A stretch of DNA of 64,000 bases, from the NCBI GenBank assembly GCA_033283165.1, contig JAWMQL010000003.1:558001-622000 (forward strand), in the 5' to 3' direction. This DNA is from JAWMQL01 sp033283165 (GTDB taxonomy: Bacteria; Pseudomonadota; Gammaproteobacteria; Pseudomonadales; Halieaceae). The notes under the pieces are model-generated. The model saw only the letters and a program-made list of their open reading frames with translations, did no database searches and was not told where the DNA came from. Below, piece by piece: positions 34,356-42,834 of the stretch (position 1 is its first letter; each line of letters opens with the position of its first letter). The position numbers were made by a program, and so were the translations under genes.

Positions 34356-34377
34356 CGATACCACTCCATGAGGTCGT

Positions 34378-34403
34378 CTGCCGGTTGCTGTGGCAACCGG
34401 CAG
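34378..34403. terminator. 11-bp perfect hairpin between convergent genes
   Basis: CTGCCGGTTGC (34378-34388) pairs perfectly with GCAACCGGCAG (34393-34403) around the loop TGTG. It lies between the stops of the dienelactone hydrolase and the convergent second carotenoid oxygenase. There is no T-tract on either side, so a bidirectional terminator or mRNA-end stabiliser is inferred. Confidence 0.55.
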
Positions 34404-34447
34404 AGGTGGCACCGACCAGCCAGGGTTTAAAGGCGTGGAGTTCCGGG

Positions 34448-35881
34448 TCAGCCGCCAGGTTTCCAGGTACCGTGGAAGCCGACGGGGATATGGTGAGACA
34501 GGTGTACTTTCGCCACCGGACCGTCGGCAATGGCCTGGGCATTGAAAATATACAGGCTGCTCGACCGGGTATCGAAACTCGTCACCACGGTCAGCACATA
34601 GCCATCGCCCTCCGGGGCGTCCGCCGCACGGGGCACCATGATCCCTTCGGAAATAATGGCGTTGCCACAGGAGTAGCGCGTCTCCCGCCCGGTCTCGTGA
34701 TCGTAGTGCCCGATACTGTTGTAGACCTTGTTGTTCTCCGCCAGGTCACTGAAGACCTCGCCGTCCGGGCTGGTGAACCAGCCATGGCGGTAGGGCTTGC
34801 CCACATAGCGCGGGTCGCACTGGGGAAACTCTGATTCATTATCGCTCAGGCGCCGGGCTTCAAAGCGCGGTTCGGAGGCGTTGAGATCGCAGCTCCAGCG
34901 ACTCAGGTGCGGATGCGAAGCGCCGGTGGATTGGCCGTCGGCCGTCGGGAACAGGGGCGCGTTGTCATCGAAGTGACAGGCGTCGATGCTGATCACACCG
35001 TCCCTGTCGTAGGCGTTCATGAAATGGAAGGCGAAACAGGTATCCATGGCCAGCCAGCGAACATCCTCGGCGCTGCCACCGTGTCGCGGCAGCACACCGA
35101 TGTGAACGCCGAGTTCCGGTTCCCAGGCAAAGGGCGGGCCGCCCTCCATCGCACGCTCCATGCTGCCGGAAATCGGCATCACGGGTATCACGATAAAGTT
35201 CTCGGTAATGACAAAATCGTGAATCATCGAGGAATACGGGGTCGGAATGATCAGGGACTCGGTCAGAATGCCTTCCGCCGACACTTTGTGAACTGCCATG
35301 TCAGAGGAGAATGGCCCGGTCGCCATGTAGGCGAAGAAGACCAGTTCCCCTGTATCCGGGTCGATTTTGGGATGGGCGGTCATCGCCGTGTGGAGCTTGC
35401 CGCGGAAATTCCAGGAGCCGATCGACTCCAGGGTGTCCGGGTCGACCTCGAACGGCGGGTGCCCTTCCTCCATCACCAGCAGGCGCCCCCCGTGCCAGAC
35501 CAGCGCGGTGTTGGCCAGGCCATCCTTGTCCGTGAGGACGAACTCGGCGTACTCCGGGTCGCAGTCGAAGGGGTTCATGGCGTTGACCAGCGCCCGGCCA
35601 GCGCGATCCTCCTCCAGCCACTTCGCGGTCCGCATCCAGCGATTGATGTAGTCCACCTTGCCCCCGGCGATATGAAAGGCGTGCACCATGCCGTCGCCGG
35701 CGAACAGGTGATAATCGCCGCGTGGCCGAAAGCGCTGGTTGGGGCCCGCGCGATAAAAGCTGCCATCCAGGTCCGCCGGCACCGCACCCTCCACGATCAG
35801 GTCGCGGGCCTCGCATTCCATCTGGATGGGGCCGTAGGGAAAGCTCAGGAACGGGTTACTGACAGGCATCGGTTCAGCCAT
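34448..35881 (-). CDS. carotenoid-cleavage-type dioxygenase (RPE65 family), second copy
   Basis: 477 aa from the ATG at 35879-35881 with AGAGGAG upstream. The Fe(II) histidines are H170 (TAHPKIDPDTGEL), H221 (MIHDFVITENF), H286 (FAFHFMNAYD) and H470 (VGFHGTWKPGG). It shares the fold and ligands with the protein at 27002-28414, but differs widely elsewhere (no NGPNVAY block; RAGPNQRFRPRGDYHLF instead). It may act on a different bond or substrate. Monocistronic and leftward, it shares a divergent spacer and an operator-like repeat with a TonB receptor. Confidence 0.94.
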   Translation of the reverse strand: MAEPMPVSNPFLSFPYGPIQMECEARDLIVEGAVPADLDGSFYRAGPNQRFRPRGDYHLFAGDGMVHAFHIAGGKVDYINRWMRTAKWLEEDRAGRALVNAMNPFDCDPEYAEFVLTDKDGLANTALVWHGGRLLVMEEGHPPFEVDPDTLESIGSWNFRGKLHTAMTAHPKIDPDTGELVFFAYMATGPFSSDMAVHKVSAEGILTESLIIPTPYSSMIHDFVITENFIVIPVMPISGSMERAMEGGPPFAWEPELGVHIGVLPRHGGSAEDVRWLAMDTCFAFHFMNAYDRDGVISIDACHFDDNAPLFPTADGQSTGASHPHLSRWSCDLNASEPRFEARRLSDNESEFPQCDPRYVGKPYRHGWFTSPDGEVFSDLAENNKVYNSIGHYDHETGRETRYSCGNAIISEGIMVPRAADAPEGDGYVLTVVTSFDTRSSSLYIFNAQAIADGPVAKVHLSHHIPVGFHGTWKPGG

Positions 35882-35956
35882 GACTACTCCTCTTCGAATA
35901 ATAGTTATTGGTCGGATGCAGGAACGATAGCACCAGTGCCGGCGGGCCACAAATAA

Positions 35957-35981
35957 AAAACAGGCAGATTTGTTTGTTTCT
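35957..35981 (+). promoter_or_regulatory. class 2 operator-like repeat, carotenoid-oxygenase/TonB receptor promoter
   Basis: AAAACAGGCAGATTTGTTTG is followed by TTTCT. It has the AAACA, eight bases, TGTTT layout of the sites at 16525 and 28473. It lies in the 158-nt divergent spacer between the oxygenase (35881) and the receptor (36040). Confidence 0.55.
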
Positions 35982-36039
35982 GCTCAAGGGATTTGCTAAG
36001 TTCATACCATAATCATAATTCCAGCGAGTGATCACCGAT

Positions 36040-38430
36040 ATGACCAGAACACCCTCCGCCCTGAGCGTTGCCGTGCTCGCCGCATCGGCCGCCGGACTGA
36101 CCCTGCCTGCAAGCGCGCTGGCCGAGGAACTGGTACTGGAAGAAGTCCTGGTCACCGCTACCCGCCGGGTGGAAAAACTGCAGGAAGTGGCCATGTCGGT
36201 GTCGGCCTTTACCGGCGATTTTCTCCAGGATACGGGCGTCAATCAGCTGGCTGAACTGGAGCAGTACACACCCAGTCTCAAGATCACCAAGAGCACCCAC
36301 TCCGCATCAACCCAGATCAGGATTCGCGGCATCGGTTCGGTAGGCACCAACTCCGGAATCGATCCCAGCGTGGGTGTCTTCATCGACGGGATATACCAGG
36401 GCAGGGCGGGCATGAGCCTGAGTGACCTGGTTGACGTGGAGCGCATCGAGATTCTGCGCGGTCCGCAGGGCACCCTGTATGGCAAGAACACGGCGGCCGG
36501 CGCGATCACCGTCACCACCCGCATGCCCTCGACCGAGTTCGAGTCGATGCTGGAGCTGGTTTACGACAGCAACGAGCAACTGGAGCTGCGTGGCATGGTC
36601 AACCTGCCACTGGGCGACACAGGTCACGCGGCGCGCATCACCGGGTTTGCGGTGGACGGGGATCACCTGTTCAAAAACACCTGGACCGGCGAGGACGTCA
36701 ACGATGCCAATAAGTGGGGGCTGCGCTCCAGGGTATTGTTCGATCTCGGCGCCAGCGGCGACAGCGACCGGGGGGAACTGGTGTTGTCAGCCGATTACAC
36801 CCGGGAAGACACGGACTGCTGCGTGCTGGCGGTAAGCAGCTATGACGGCCTGTCCACGCTGAACTCACCAATTACCAATCATCCCTCGGCCGAGTGGCAG
36901 GAAATGCTGGGGCTGAACGACCGCGGCCAGCCCATCCTGCAGTACAACGCGCTGGAGGATACCGAGGGCTACTCGCCACCCCAGGTCGATCCCTTTGGCG
37001 ACGACTACTGGTACGACGGCGAACTCGTCAACGAGGTTACGGTGGGCGGACTGGCGGCGGAATACAATCGCGAGCTCGCGGACGGCAGCGGCGTTACCTT
37101 CCTCGGCGCCTGGCGCAACTACACCTCGGAAAACCTGTACGACGGGGATTTCACCGCGTACGCCACCGTGCAGGGCTCAACCGAGGTCGACCTGGACCAG
37201 TACTCAGCCGAATTGCGCCTGACCTCGCCCGGCGGGAAAAAACTGGACTACCAGGTCGGACTCTACAGCTTCTACTCCGAATTCGACTCGGTCGGGACCT
37301 TCGCCATGGGAGTGCCGCTGGTGAACAATATCGGGCTGGGCTTCTTTTTCCCGGATGGCTCCCTCAACATCGATGACAACCTGTACAAGACCACCAGCTA
37401 CGCGGCGTTCGGCCAGGCCACCTGGACCATGACCGAAAACTGGAGCGCCACCCTGGGACTGCGTTACACCTACGAGAAGAAGTCCCGCGAGGGCTCGCAA
37501 CTGACCGAGCCTGACTTTCCACTGGACATCCCGCCGGTCGCGGGACCGGACATTTTCTACGATGACGAACGGACCGATTCGGACATCTCACCTTCACTCA
37601 ACCTGCGCTATTTCTTCAACCCGGACGTGATGGCCTACGGACTCGTCAGCCGCGGTTTCAAGTCCGGCGGCTACAACCAGCGGCGGGAAATCAGCTCATC
37701 CAACGGCGAGTTCGATGAGGAGATCGCCACCAACTACGAACTCGGCTGGAAGAGCACCCTGCTGGATCAGCGCCTGCGCCTGAACGGCACCCTGTTCTTC
37801 GTCGAATACGATGATTTCCAGTCCCAGACTTTTGACGGATCCAGTATCCGGGTCACCAATGCCGGCACCATGGAAAGTTACGGGGTGGAACTGGAGTTGT
37901 GGTGGCTGGCTAGTTCGGACCTGACCCTGGGCAGCGCCATTGCCTACAACAAGGCCGAGTACAAGGAGTTTGATAACGGCCAGTGCACGGTGGAGCAGGC
38001 CTTCTTTGAGTACTACGTCGAGCAGGGCGCGCAGGGCGGCTCCCCGGGCACCGCGGCCGTCTGCACCCAGGACCTGGCGGGGGAACCGCTCGACAACGTC
38101 CCTGAGTGGACGGTCAGCTCTTTCGCCCAGTACGAAAAGGCGCTGGGCGACAACCTGCGCGTCGTGGCGCGGCTGGAGCACAGCTATATTGACAGTTACT
38201 TCCTGGACCAGGACCTGGACCCGCACCTGGTCAATGACGAGGTGAACCTGGTCAATCTGCGCCTCAGCCTGAGCAATGAGTCCCGCAGTTGGGAAGTGGC
38301 CCTGTGGGGACGCAACATGCTCGATGAGGAATACTATTCCTTCGGTATCGACATTCCCACCGTGGGCGGTTTCGCCGGGGTAACCGCACCCCGCGAAACC
38401 TATGGCGTGACCTTGCGGTATTTCAACTAA
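36040..38430 (+). CDS. TonB-dependent outer-membrane receptor
   Basis: 796 aa from the ATG at 36040. A signal peptide spans about 1-28 (VAVLAASAAGLTLPASALA). The plug opens with EEVLVTATRRVEKLQEVAMSV and includes IRGIGSVGTNSGIDPSVGVF and LRGPQGTLYGKNTAAGAITV. The barrel ends in RYFN with a terminal aromatic pair. It is probably the second importer of the cluster. The downstream genes (267-aa unknown, 57-aa Cys protein, SDR) lie on the same strand with short gaps and may be cotranscribed. Confidence 0.94.
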   Translation: MTRTPSALSVAVLAASAAGLTLPASALAEELVLEEVLVTATRRVEKLQEVAMSVSAFTGDFLQDTGVNQLAELEQYTPSLKITKSTHSASTQIRIRGIGSVGTNSGIDPSVGVFIDGIYQGRAGMSLSDLVDVERIEILRGPQGTLYGKNTAAGAITVTTRMPSTEFESMLELVYDSNEQLELRGMVNLPLGDTGHAARITGFAVDGDHLFKNTWTGEDVNDANKWGLRSRVLFDLGASGDSDRGELVLSADYTREDTDCCVLAVSSYDGLSTLNSPITNHPSAEWQEMLGLNDRGQPILQYNALEDTEGYSPPQVDPFGDDYWYDGELVNEVTVGGLAAEYNRELADGSGVTFLGAWRNYTSENLYDGDFTAYATVQGSTEVDLDQYSAELRLTSPGGKKLDYQVGLYSFYSEFDSVGTFAMGVPLVNNIGLGFFFPDGSLNIDDNLYKTTSYAAFGQATWTMTENWSATLGLRYTYEKKSREGSQLTEPDFPLDIPPVAGPDIFYDDERTDSDISPSLNLRYFFNPDVMAYGLVSRGFKSGGYNQRREISSSNGEFDEEIATNYELGWKSTLLDQRLRLNGTLFFVEYDDFQSQTFDGSSIRVTNAGTMESYGVELELWWLASSDLTLGSAIAYNKAEYKEFDNGQCTVEQAFFEYYVEQGAQGGSPGTAAVCTQDLAGEPLDNVPEWTVSSFAQYEKALGDNLRVVARLEHSYIDSYFLDQDLDPHLVNDEVNLVNLRLSLSNESRSWEVALWGRNMLDEEYYSFGIDIPTVGGFAGVTAPRETYGVTLRYFN

Positions 38431-38468
38431 ACCCGACCTGACCAGACAGACAGGCGGGAGGCGGCGAG

Positions 38469-39272
38469 ATGAGTGACAGCGACATAATCGGTACTGACGC
38501 CGGCGTGGGCCGGGCAGCAGCGCCACAGCGTGGCGGCTGGTACTACAACTGGGGTCCACAGGCCTGGATCGACATGTGGATGTCGAACACCATGCTGGTC
38601 AAGAAAGCCATGCCCATAATCAGCCACACCTTTGTACCGATACTGCGCCTGTCCGGCGACAAAGAGCAGGTGGATCGCGATTACGCCGACATCAAGTCGC
38701 GCCGGGAAGACATCCGCTGGTACGAGTCACCACGGGAAAAATGGCGCAAGCGCTACGGGAATTTTGTCCGCGAGGTGGAGTGGGCCCTGCTGGAGTTGCG
38801 CAAACATTTCAGCCAGAGGCAGTACGAGGAGATCGTGATCGGCACCTCGGTGGCCCTGTCCGAGGAGAACTCGGCCGACTTCCTGGCCATGATGAACAGC
38901 ATGTCGGAAAAAAACAGGAAGAAGCAAACCCGGGTCGGTGCCGACGGATCCACCGAACCGGGCCGCTGGATGAAGTTCATGTTCCGCACCTTCAACCCGG
39001 CGCACTGGCTGACCGGGCCCGCGGACATCACGGAGTTCGACCCGGCCAACGGTCTGACCGTGATGTATATTCCCGCCTGTGGCTGGCATACCTGCGGACC
39101 CGCCGACCGCCTGCCCAACCCCCATGCGCTGCCTGAAGAAGGCTGTCTGAACATCTGCAAGGGGCCTTTCGAGGCACTGTTCAACGGCGCCGGCGGCGGC
39201 CTGAAAATGGAATTCGATCCGCACCTGCCAGAGACATCCTGTACCGTGCGCATGAGCTGGCAAACGGATTGA
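38469..39272 (+). CDS. uncharacterised protein with cysteine-rich C-terminal region
   Basis: 267 aa; no confident family. The N-terminus is Trp/aromatic-rich (GGWYYNWGPQAWIDMWMSN). A helical middle (about 70-140) carries WRKRYGNFVREVEWALLEL and MNSMSEKNRKKQTRV. The C-terminal third has paired cysteines: CGWHTCGPAD, GCLNICKGPFEALFNGAG and TSCTVRM. The last part vaguely recalls the L-2-amino-thiazoline-4-carboxylate-hydrolase-like fold (Cys plus F-E-x-F blocks), which I cannot confirm. A metal or cofactor site is possible. It follows the TonB receptor and precedes a small Cys protein. Confidence 0.6.
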   Translation: MSDSDIIGTDAGVGRAAAPQRGGWYYNWGPQAWIDMWMSNTMLVKKAMPIISHTFVPILRLSGDKEQVDRDYADIKSRREDIRWYESPREKWRKRYGNFVREVEWALLELRKHFSQRQYEEIVIGTSVALSEENSADFLAMMNSMSEKNRKKQTRVGADGSTEPGRWMKFMFRTFNPAHWLTGPADITEFDPANGLTVMYIPACGWHTCGPADRLPNPHALPEEGCLNICKGPFEALFNGAGGGLKMEFDPHLPETSCTVRMSWQTD

Positions 39273-39288
39273 GCAGGGGAATGGCATC

Positions 39289-39462
39289 GTGGTGCGGGCA
39301 CTGATTTCACCGCGGCGAAAACTGCTGCAGCAGGCCCGCGAAATACGTTCCCTGAAAGCGGAACTGGCGCAGCTGCGGGCACTGAACGAGAGCATGCGCG
39401 AGGGCATGCGCCGATGTATCACCTGCGAATACCGACTCGCGGTTCGCGACAACAAGGAGTAG
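39289..39462 (+). CDS. 57-aa small protein: coiled coil followed by CxxC
   Basis: Short reading frame from GTG 39289 (a second GTG follows at once) to TAG, with AGGGGA eight nt upstream. Residues about 12-45 form a leucine-heptad helix (LLQQAREIRSLKAELAQLRA), ending in MRRCITCEYRLAVRDNKE. The Cys-x2-Cys pair near the C-terminus could bind zinc or react as a dithiol. The stop is 2 nt before the SDR start, which implies coupled translation. No family is recognised. It was found by reading the gap directly. Confidence 0.6.
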   Translation: MVRALISPRRKLLQQAREIRSLKAELAQLRALNESMREGMRRCITCEYRLAVRDNKE

Positions 39463-39464
39463 AC

Positions 39465-40346
39465 ATGTCTGTCATTATCGTAACGGGGTGCAGCACCGGC
39501 ATTGGCCTGGAAACCGCCCTGCAACTGGCCCGGGCCGGGCACCGGGTCTACGCCGGGGTGCGCTCACCCGAGACTGCAACAGAACTCAACAGCCGCCTGG
39601 CAGAGGAGGATCTGCCCGTGACGGTGCTGGCGCTGGACATCACCAGCCAGCACAGTGTGGACCAGGCGGTTGCCAATGTGCTGGGGGCCGAGGGCCGCAT
39701 CGACGTGCTGGTCAACAACGCGGGAATCGGCGGTGGCCGTTCGGTGGAAGAGACCCCGATCGACGAGGTGCGTGCGCTGTTCGAAACCAACTATTTCGGC
39801 CAGGCCCGGATGATACAGGCCGTGACGCCCACCCTGCGGGCGCAGCGCGCGGGACGCATTATCAACGTGGGCTCCTCCGCCGGTCGCATCGTACTCGGAT
39901 GTCACGCTCACTATTCGGCCACCAAGTGGGCCATGGAATGCCTCAGCGAGGCACTGGCCCTGGAACTGGCGGAGTTCAATGTCAGGGTGTCCGTAATCGA
40001 GCCCGGCGTGGTCATCACCCCCATGTGGGGCAAGGGCGAGTTACCCAGCGAGGACAGCCCCTATGCCAACACCGCCCAGCGCATGATGCGTATCTTCGAG
40101 TTCGGGTTTACCCGGCCGGCCATGCCCGCCGACGTCGCCGCGGTAATTCAGGAAGCGATCGAGTCCGAGGAGCCGCGCTTCCGCTATCCGGTAGGCAAAG
40201 ATGCCGTGGAAATGATCGAGGCGCGCGGCCGGGTCGGCGACGAGGAGTGGATCAGGTCCAACCGCCTGCAGGGTGAGGAGTTCCGCCAGCGCTGGGAAGA
40301 GATGCTGGGAGTCGATTACTTCCCGGGTGAAACGCCCGGAACTTAG
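39465..40346 (+). CDS. SDR-family oxidoreductase
   Basis: 293 aa from the ATG at 39465, with AAGGAG upstream overlapping the preceding small gene's end. IIVTGCSTGIGLETALQLA holds the TGxxxGIG motif, VLVNNAGIGGG is near 86, and SSAGRIVLGCHAHYSATKWAMECL gives Ser and the Y-x3-K pair. The C-terminal extension (EEWIRSNRLQGEEFRQRWEEML) is longer than in basic SDRs. It probably acts on the same substrate pool as the cluster. It converges on the isc operon, with a hairpin-capable spacer (CCTGCCG at 40390, CGGCAGG at 40406). Confidence 0.92.
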   Translation: MSVIIVTGCSTGIGLETALQLARAGHRVYAGVRSPETATELNSRLAEEDLPVTVLALDITSQHSVDQAVANVLGAEGRIDVLVNNAGIGGGRSVEETPIDEVRALFETNYFGQARMIQAVTPTLRAQRAGRIINVGSSAGRIVLGCHAHYSATKWAMECLSEALALELAEFNVRVSVIEPGVVITPMWGKGELPSEDSPYANTAQRMMRIFEFGFTRPAMPADVAAVIQEAIESEEPRFRYPVGKDAVEMIEARGRVGDEEWIRSNRLQGEEFRQRWEEMLGVDYFPGETPGT

Positions 40347-40389
40347 CCAGCGCACCACTGACCAGGCCTATCGCAGGCACTCGCGCCAG

Positions 40390-40412
40390 CCTGCCGGGTC
40401 GGGGGCGGCAGG
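40390..40412. terminator. hairpin between convergent SDR and iscX
   Basis: CCTGCCG (40390-40396) pairs with CGGCAGG (40406-40412) around a nine-base GC-rich loop, between the SDR stop and the end of iscX. It marks the boundary of the catabolic supercluster. No T-tract, so the terminator role is tentative. Confidence 0.35.
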
Positions 40413-40413
40413 A

Positions 40414-40608
40414 CTACTCAAGTTCCTCGATCCAGGCGGCCTGGATGGCCTCCAGAATCTTCTCCCCGCAGTGGTCCGGGTCGTCCTCGAAACCGGGCAG
40501 GTCCAGTACCCAGGCCCTGAGGTCGACGAAGTTCACGCTCAGGGGGTCCACCTCCGGGTGCTCATCGCAGAGCTCGATGGCGATGTCATGGATATCGGTC
40601 CAGCGCAT
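40414..40608 (-). CDS. iscX: IscX, Fe-S assembly accessory protein
   Basis: 64 aa, the standard length. MRWTDIHDIAIELCDEHPEVDPLSVNFVDL is the family signature, followed by the acidic WVLDLPGFEDDPDHCGEKILEAIQ. IscX binds iron and IscS and modulates cysteine desulfurase activity. As in Escherichia coli it is the last gene of the isc operon, ten nt after fdx. Confidence 0.96.
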   Translation of the reverse strand: MRWTDIHDIAIELCDEHPEVDPLSVNFVDLRAWVLDLPGFEDDPDHCGEKILEAIQAAWIEELE

Positions 40609-40617
40609 CTCAACCTC

Positions 40618-40956
40618 CTAGTGCCGCTCAGAGACCATGTTGATAGTGTAGCGCGGAATCTCCACCACCAGGTCCTCGTCGGCGACAATAGCCTGGCAGC
40701 TCAGGCGGGAATCCGGATCAAGGCCCCAGGCCTTGTCCAGGTAGTCGTCTTCCAGTTCGTCGGCCTCTTCCAGCGAGTCATAACCCTCCCGCACCCATAC
40801 ATGGCAGGTGGTGCAGGCACAGGACATTTCACAGGCGTGCTCGATCTCGATGCCGTTCGACAGCAGCGCCTCGCAGATACTCTGGCCTGACTCGGCCTCC
40901 ACCACCGCCCCTTCGGGGCACAGGTTCTCGTTGGGCAATACCACGATGCGGGTCAT
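40618..40956 (-). CDS. fdx: isc-type [2Fe-2S] ferredoxin
   Basis: 112 aa adrenodoxin-like ferredoxin. The cluster cysteines lie in HACEMSCACTTCHVWVREGYD, with the fourth in RLSCQAIVADEDLVVEIP. It donates electrons during cluster assembly on IscU. Its start overlaps the hscA stop by 4 nt. It is the only ferredoxin in the window and is a housekeeping one, though it could in principle also serve the P450 or Rieske oxygenases. Confidence 0.97.
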   Translation of the reverse strand: MTRIVVLPNENLCPEGAVVEAESGQSICEALLSNGIEIEHACEMSCACTTCHVWVREGYDSLEEADELEDDYLDKAWGLDPDSRLSCQAIVADEDLVVEIPRYTINMVSERH

Positions 40957-42821
40957 GGGGCCGTCTCCGGGTCGAGTTCATCCAAGGCCTTGCCGGCAAG
41001 GGCCTGCCTGATACTGCGGTCCATACGGCGCGCGGCAAAATCCTCGCTGGCCCGCCCCAGGCGGTCGGTAGCGGCTCTGATGGCCGCACCGTCATCGCCG
41101 TCCATCTGTTGCCGCAGGCCGGCCATCTGTTCCAGCAGTTGCTCGCGCTCGGCCTCGTTGAGCAGTTCAGCGTCCGCGGCCAGGGCAGCCTCCAGGCTCT
41201 GCAGCAATTGCCAGGCATCCAGGCGGTATTCTGCCAGCTGTCGCGCAATCTTGTCCTCGGCGGCGCTGTCGTAAGCCGACTGGAGCATGGTCGACACCTG
41301 TTCGTCGGACAGGCCGAAACTGGGCTTGACCGTGATCTGGCTTTCGACCCCGGTGGTCTCCTCGCGCGCGGACACGCTGAGCAGGCCGTCGGCATCCACC
41401 TGATAGGTGACCAGGATACGCGCCGCGCCGGCCACCATGGACGGTATACCGCGCAGCTCGAACCGGGCCAGCGAGCGGCAGTCATCGACCAGTTCCCGCT
41501 CTCCCTGGACCACGTGTACGGCCAGTGCGGTCTGGCCGTCCTTGAAGGTGGTGAATTCCTGCGCCCGGGTCACCGGGATGGTGGTATTGCGTGGCACGAT
41601 CTTCTCCACCAGGCCGCCCATGGTCTCAATGCCCAGGGACAGGGGTATCACGTCCAGCAACAGCAGGTCGCCCTCGGGCCGGTTGCCCACCAGGATATCG
41701 GCCTGTATCGCCGCGCCGACAGCGACCACCTGGTCCGGATCGATATCGAGCAGCGGCTCACGCTGGAACAGGTCGGACACCGCGCTGCGCACCAGGGGCA
41801 CGCGCGTGGAACCACCCACCATCACGATGTTCTCGACTTCTTCAGGCGTCAGGCCCGCGTCCCGCAGGCAGCGGCGGCAGGCGCGCTGGGTTCGCTTCAC
41901 CAGGGGCTGGATCAGGGCCTCGAACTGTTCGCGGCTCAGGGTCAATTGCCGGTGGCCGGGAACCTCCACCGCCACCGCCTCACTGTCGCTGAGCGCCTCT
42001 TTCGCGGCGCGGGCGAGGGTGTGCAGTTGCCGGTACTGACCGGACGCCAGTTCAGGATTTCCAAGTTGCTCCAGGATCCAGCCGGCGATCGCGGCGTCGA
42101 AATCATCCCCTCCCAGGGCGGTATCCCCACCCGTGGCCAGCACCTCGAATACCCCGTGGTGCAGGCGCAGGATGGAAATATCGAAGGTGCCGCCTCCCAG
42201 GTCGTAAACTGCGATCACGCCCTGCTCCGCCGCGTCCAGTCCGTAAGCCACCGCGGCGGCGGTGGGCTCGTTCAACAGCCGCAATACCTTGATACCGGCC
42301 ACGGTGGCGGCGTCCTTGGTGGCCTGGCGCTGCGACTCGTCGAAATACGCCGGCACGGTAATCACCGCGCCATCGATGGGGCCGCCCAGGGTCTGTTCCG
42401 CGCGCTCGCGCAGTCTCGCGAGGATGGCGCCGGAGGCCTGCACCGGGCTGACCGCGCCGCTGCTGGTCAGGAACTGCACCATGCCGGCTTCCTCCACCAG
42501 CCGGTAGCGGGCGCGACTGGCATCTCTCGCCGCGTCCTCCCGGCCGCGCCCCATGAAGCGCTTTACGGACACCAGTGTATCGGCCGGGTGCTGCGAGGCC
42601 AGGGACCGGGCCTCCTCCCCCACCACAGCGAGACCGGGGGTACTGTAGTTGACGACCGAGGGCAACATAACCTGCCCGTCCAGGTCGGGCAGGGCCTCGG
42701 CGCGACCGCCGCGCATGGTAGCCACCAGGGAATTGGTAGTCCCCAGGTCTATCCCCACCGCCCGCTTCATCTGGTGCGGTAGGGCTGACTGGCCGGGTTC
42801 GGCAATTTTAAGCAGTGCCAT
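40953..42821 (-). CDS. hscA: HscA, Hsp70-type chaperone for Fe-S cluster transfer
   Basis: 622 aa. The ATPase domain shows GIDLGTTNSLVATMRGG, VAVYDLGGGTFDISIL-type phosphate loops and VGGSTRVPLVR. The substrate domain follows from about 390. With HscB it releases the cluster from IscU (LPPVK motif) to apo-proteins using ATP. It sits in the canonical hscB-hscA-fdx order with 13 nt to hscB. Confidence 0.97.
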   Translation of the reverse strand: MALLKIAEPGQSALPHQMKRAVGIDLGTTNSLVATMRGGRAEALPDLDGQVMLPSVVNYSTPGLAVVGEEARSLASQHPADTLVSVKRFMGRGREDAARDASRARYRLVEEAGMVQFLTSSGAVSPVQASGAILARLRERAEQTLGGPIDGAVITVPAYFDESQRQATKDAATVAGIKVLRLLNEPTAAAVAYGLDAAEQGVIAVYDLGGGTFDISILRLHHGVFEVLATGGDTALGGDDFDAAIAGWILEQLGNPELASGQYRQLHTLARAAKEALSDSEAVAVEVPGHRQLTLSREQFEALIQPLVKRTQRACRRCLRDAGLTPEEVENIVMVGGSTRVPLVRSAVSDLFQREPLLDIDPDQVVAVGAAIQADILVGNRPEGDLLLLDVIPLSLGIETMGGLVEKIVPRNTTIPVTRAQEFTTFKDGQTALAVHVVQGERELVDDCRSLARFELRGIPSMVAGAARILVTYQVDADGLLSVSAREETTGVESQITVKPSFGLSDEQVSTMLQSAYDSAAEDKIARQLAEYRLDAWQLLQSLEAALAADAELLNEAEREQLLEQMAGLRQQMDGDDGAAIRAATDRLGRASEDFAARRMDRSIRQALAGKALDELDPETAP

Positions 42822-42834
42822 GGGTTCTCCGCAC

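Noticed and set aside
18801..36040. Integron, insertion sequence or phage remnants explaining the cluster
   Set aside because: No transposase, integrase, tRNA end or long inverted/direct repeat was seen.
1..40346. Secondary-metabolite biosynthetic cluster
   Set aside because: P450, SDR, SnoaL and ABM genes are common in such clusters, but there is no PKS, NRPS, terpene cyclase or carrier protein, while CoA ligase, acyl-CoA dehydrogenases and TonB importers favour catabolism.
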